In this document: in pieces, positions 6,228-7,806 of the stretch
Layout: every line of letters begins with the position of its first letter
Numbering within the stretch: the stretch's first letter is position 1
Source of the DNA: an uncultured Oscillospiraceae bacterium
Lineage (GTDB): Bacteria > Bacillota > Clostridia > Oscillospirales > Ruminococcaceae
Length of the DNA: 7,806 bases
Assembly (NCBI GenBank): GCA_934488695.1
Contig: CAKSSH010000056.1
Location: 1 to 7,806, forward strand
Reading direction: 5' to 3'
Program-made: the position numbers and the translations under genes
Notes under the pieces: generated by a model
Seen by the model: the letters and a program-made list of their open reading frames with translations, nothing else
The model's database searches: none
What the model was told of the DNA's origin: nothing

Positions 6228-7806
6228 TTGGCAATCGAAAAAATGAGCCTTGTAAATGTCATCGGAGAAATGCAGCAGCTGGATCAGGTGCTTTTTACAC
6301 TGATTCGCTCAAGGCTGTTTCATCCGCAACAAATTTCCAGGGAACAGCAGGAACAGTCTTTAGGCGGCGGCAACACCTATACGGAGCTTTTGAAAAAAAC
6401 AGAGGATGCTGCGCGTCTTGCTGATTTTACGCTTCAGATTACGGATACGGATTGTTCGCTTCCGGAGGACAAAATTCGTTCTTATTTAGAGGAAACGCTG
6501 GCGGCAGCAGATCGAATTTCGACGCAAAGGGATAAGCTTAATAATGCTTTGGTCGAAAATCGGCACACCAGTGCCTATGTTCGGCATCTGCTTTCGGCGG
6601 ATATTGATTTGGATGAGCTGCTTCAATGTCGTTTTGTACACGTGCGGGTAGGACGAATGCCCAAGGAGGATGTATACAAGCTCTCTTATTATGATAATAA
6701 GAATTTTGTGTTTGTCCCGCTGGATAATGACGGTGGTCGGTGTTGGGGATTTTACTTCTGTTCTATGTACGATCACGAAGAAACCGATAGTATTTTTTCA
6801 TCCCTGGGGTTTAAACAGATTCGGATTCCGGACTATGTGCACGGTGAGCCGGAGGAGGCACTCCGAAAGCTTTCACAGGATGCGGAGGAATTGCAAAAGT
6901 CGCTGAAGGCGGCAGGTGAGGAGCAGGCTGCACTGATTGAAGACTGCAAAAGCAATCTGAATCCGATATATACTAAGCTAAAAACCTATGAGGCGTGTGA
7001 AAGGCTTAAGGCCTATACGGTCCGACGGGGAGATCATTTTGTGCTTTCGGGTTTTATTTTAAAGCGGACCGAAGCACAGTTTCAAAAGCTTTTTGAAGAA
7101 ATTCCCAAAGTGCATTTAGACTTGTTGCCGGCCGAAGCGGCAGCAGAAGAAAAAATCCCGGTCAAGCTTAAAAATCATCTGCTTTCAAGTCCGTTTGAAA
7201 TGTTTATTACCATGTATGGACTGCCGAGATATACCGATCTGGATCCGACTCCTGTCATTGCGCTGTTTTATACTCTCTTGTTCGGAATAATGTTTGGGGA
7301 CTTGGGGCAGGGGCTTTTATTGGCAGTCGGCGGTTTTTTGGTCTGGCGCCTTAAGAAAAGCCAGCTTGCGCGCATTATTACACGCTGCGGCGTGTCTTCT
7401 ATGGTGTTTGGAACGCTGTACGGCAGCGTTTTCGGCTATGAGAACTTGCTGGACCCGTTTTATCAAGCGGCGGGTTTATCCGGAAAGCCGCTGGAGGTCA
7501 TGGCACCGGAGAGCACTAATTTTCTGCTTCTGGGTGCAATCGTAATTGGTGCCGCCATTATTTTAACCGCTATGGTGCTCAATATTATTGTTGGGATTCG
7601 ACGGCGAGATATCGGACGCTGTCTTTTCTCCAACAACGGGGTTGCCGGTCTGTGTTTGTACGGATATGCCGTGACGGCTATCGGACTGAAAATGCTGTTT
7701 TCGGTAAACATCCTCAAGCTGCCTTTTATTTTGGGACTGGTGGTATTGCCGACACTGCTCATCTTTTTTCAACAGCCGATTTTGAATCTGATGTCCGGCC
7801 GAAAAC
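6228..7806 (+). CDS. ntpI: V/A-type ATPase subunit I (a subunit), 3' end missing
   Basis: Subunit I is the membrane stator that forms the ion half-channels next to the K/c ring; its cytoplasmic N-terminal half anchors the peripheral stalks. The frame is open from TTG 6228 to the window edge, 526 full codons, about four fifths of the usual 600-660 residues. The start MAIEKMSLVNVIGEMQQLDQ matches the family's M-A-I-x-K-M-x-x-V-x-x-x-G opening. The soluble domain (1 to about 330) includes a coiled-coil region. The membrane domain begins at LDPTP (338-342) with FGIMFGDLGQGLL (352-364), then GTLYGSVFG (395-403) and further hydrophobic segments at about 433-457 and 498-514. The essential transport arginine and the last helices would lie beyond the edge, so ion type (H+ or Na+) cannot be judged here. 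AAAGGCGGT precedes the TTG. It is the third gene of the ATPase operon, 29 bases after subunit C. Confidence 0.95.
   Translation, partial: MAIEKMSLVNVIGEMQQLDQVLFTLIRSRLFHPQQISREQQEQSLGGGNTYTELLKKTEDAARLADFTLQITDTDCSLPEDKIRSYLEETLAAADRISTQRDKLNNALVENRHTSAYVRHLLSADIDLDELLQCRFVHVRVGRMPKEDVYKLSYYDNKNFVFVPLDNDGGRCWGFYFCSMYDHEETDSIFSSLGFKQIRIPDYVHGEPEEALRKLSQDAEELQKSLKAAGEEQAALIEDCKSNLNPIYTKLKTYEACERLKAYTVRRGDHFVLSGFILKRTEAQFQKLFEEIPKVHLDLLPAEAAAEEKIPVKLKNHLLSSPFEMFITMYGLPRYTDLDPTPVIALFYTLLFGIMFGDLGQGLLLAVGGFLVWRLKKSQLARIITRCGVSSMVFGTLYGSVFGYENLLDPFYQAAGLSGKPLEVMAPESTNFLLLGAIVIGAAIILTAMVLNIIVGIRRRDIGRCLFSNNGVAGLCLYGYAVTAIGLKMLFSVNILKLPFILGLVVLPTLLIFFQQPILNLMSGRK

Noticed and set aside
1..7806. tRNA, rRNA, CRISPR array, insertion sequence or riboswitch
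   Set aside because: I saw no cloverleaf with a CCA end, no regularly spaced repeats, no transposase frame or terminal repeats, and both main operons have leaders of only about 25-30 bases, too short for a riboswitch.

Overview
The window looks like chromosomal DNA of a low- to mid-GC Firmicute, most likely a clostridial anaerobe (Oscillospiraceae/Ruminococcaceae-like; this placement is inference). The grounds are the Asp23-FakA-RecG gene set in the usual Firmicute order, strong AGGAGG ribosome binding sites, sigma-A-type promoters, and a prokaryotic V/A-type ATPase operon. The main genes run at roughly half GC where sampled. The first 300 bases are clearly different at about 31% GC (hand count: 94 of 300).

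Layout. Positions 1-300 hold a broken, AT-rich, plus-strand coding remnant spread over three frames; I cannot assign its family. Positions 301-497 are intergenic, with a short inverted repeat and a strong rho-independent terminator for the minus-strand genes. The minus-strand block then reads, in transcription order, yloU (Asp23/Gls24 family, 4271-4624), fakA/yloV (2591-4237, GTG start) and recG (498-2537). A second rho-independent terminator or attenuator fills most of the 53-base gap between fakA and recG. Positions 4625-4849 form a divergent regulatory region with a good promoter on each strand. To the right, on the plus strand, lie the first three genes of a V/A-type ATPase operon: a peripheral-stalk coiled-coil subunit (G/H type, 4850-5167), subunit C (5164-6198, TTG start overlapping the previous stop) and subunit I (6228 to the window end, TTG start, cut off).

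How the genes work together. FakA is the kinase subunit that phosphorylates fatty acids held by FakB (DegV) partners, which feeds acyl-phosphate into phospholipid synthesis. The Asp23-like protein is its usual neighbour, and RecG remodels stalled replication forks. The ATPase genes encode stator, central-stalk socket and membrane stator parts of an ion-translocating rotary ATPase; the remaining subunits (K, E, F, A, B, D) would be expected beyond the right edge.

No clearly new multi-gene system is present. The points most worth a second look are the AT-rich broken fragment beside recG, the terminator placed directly before the recG ribosome binding site, the C-before-I order in the ATPase operon, and the matching TTGAT(n) elements in the two divergent promoters.
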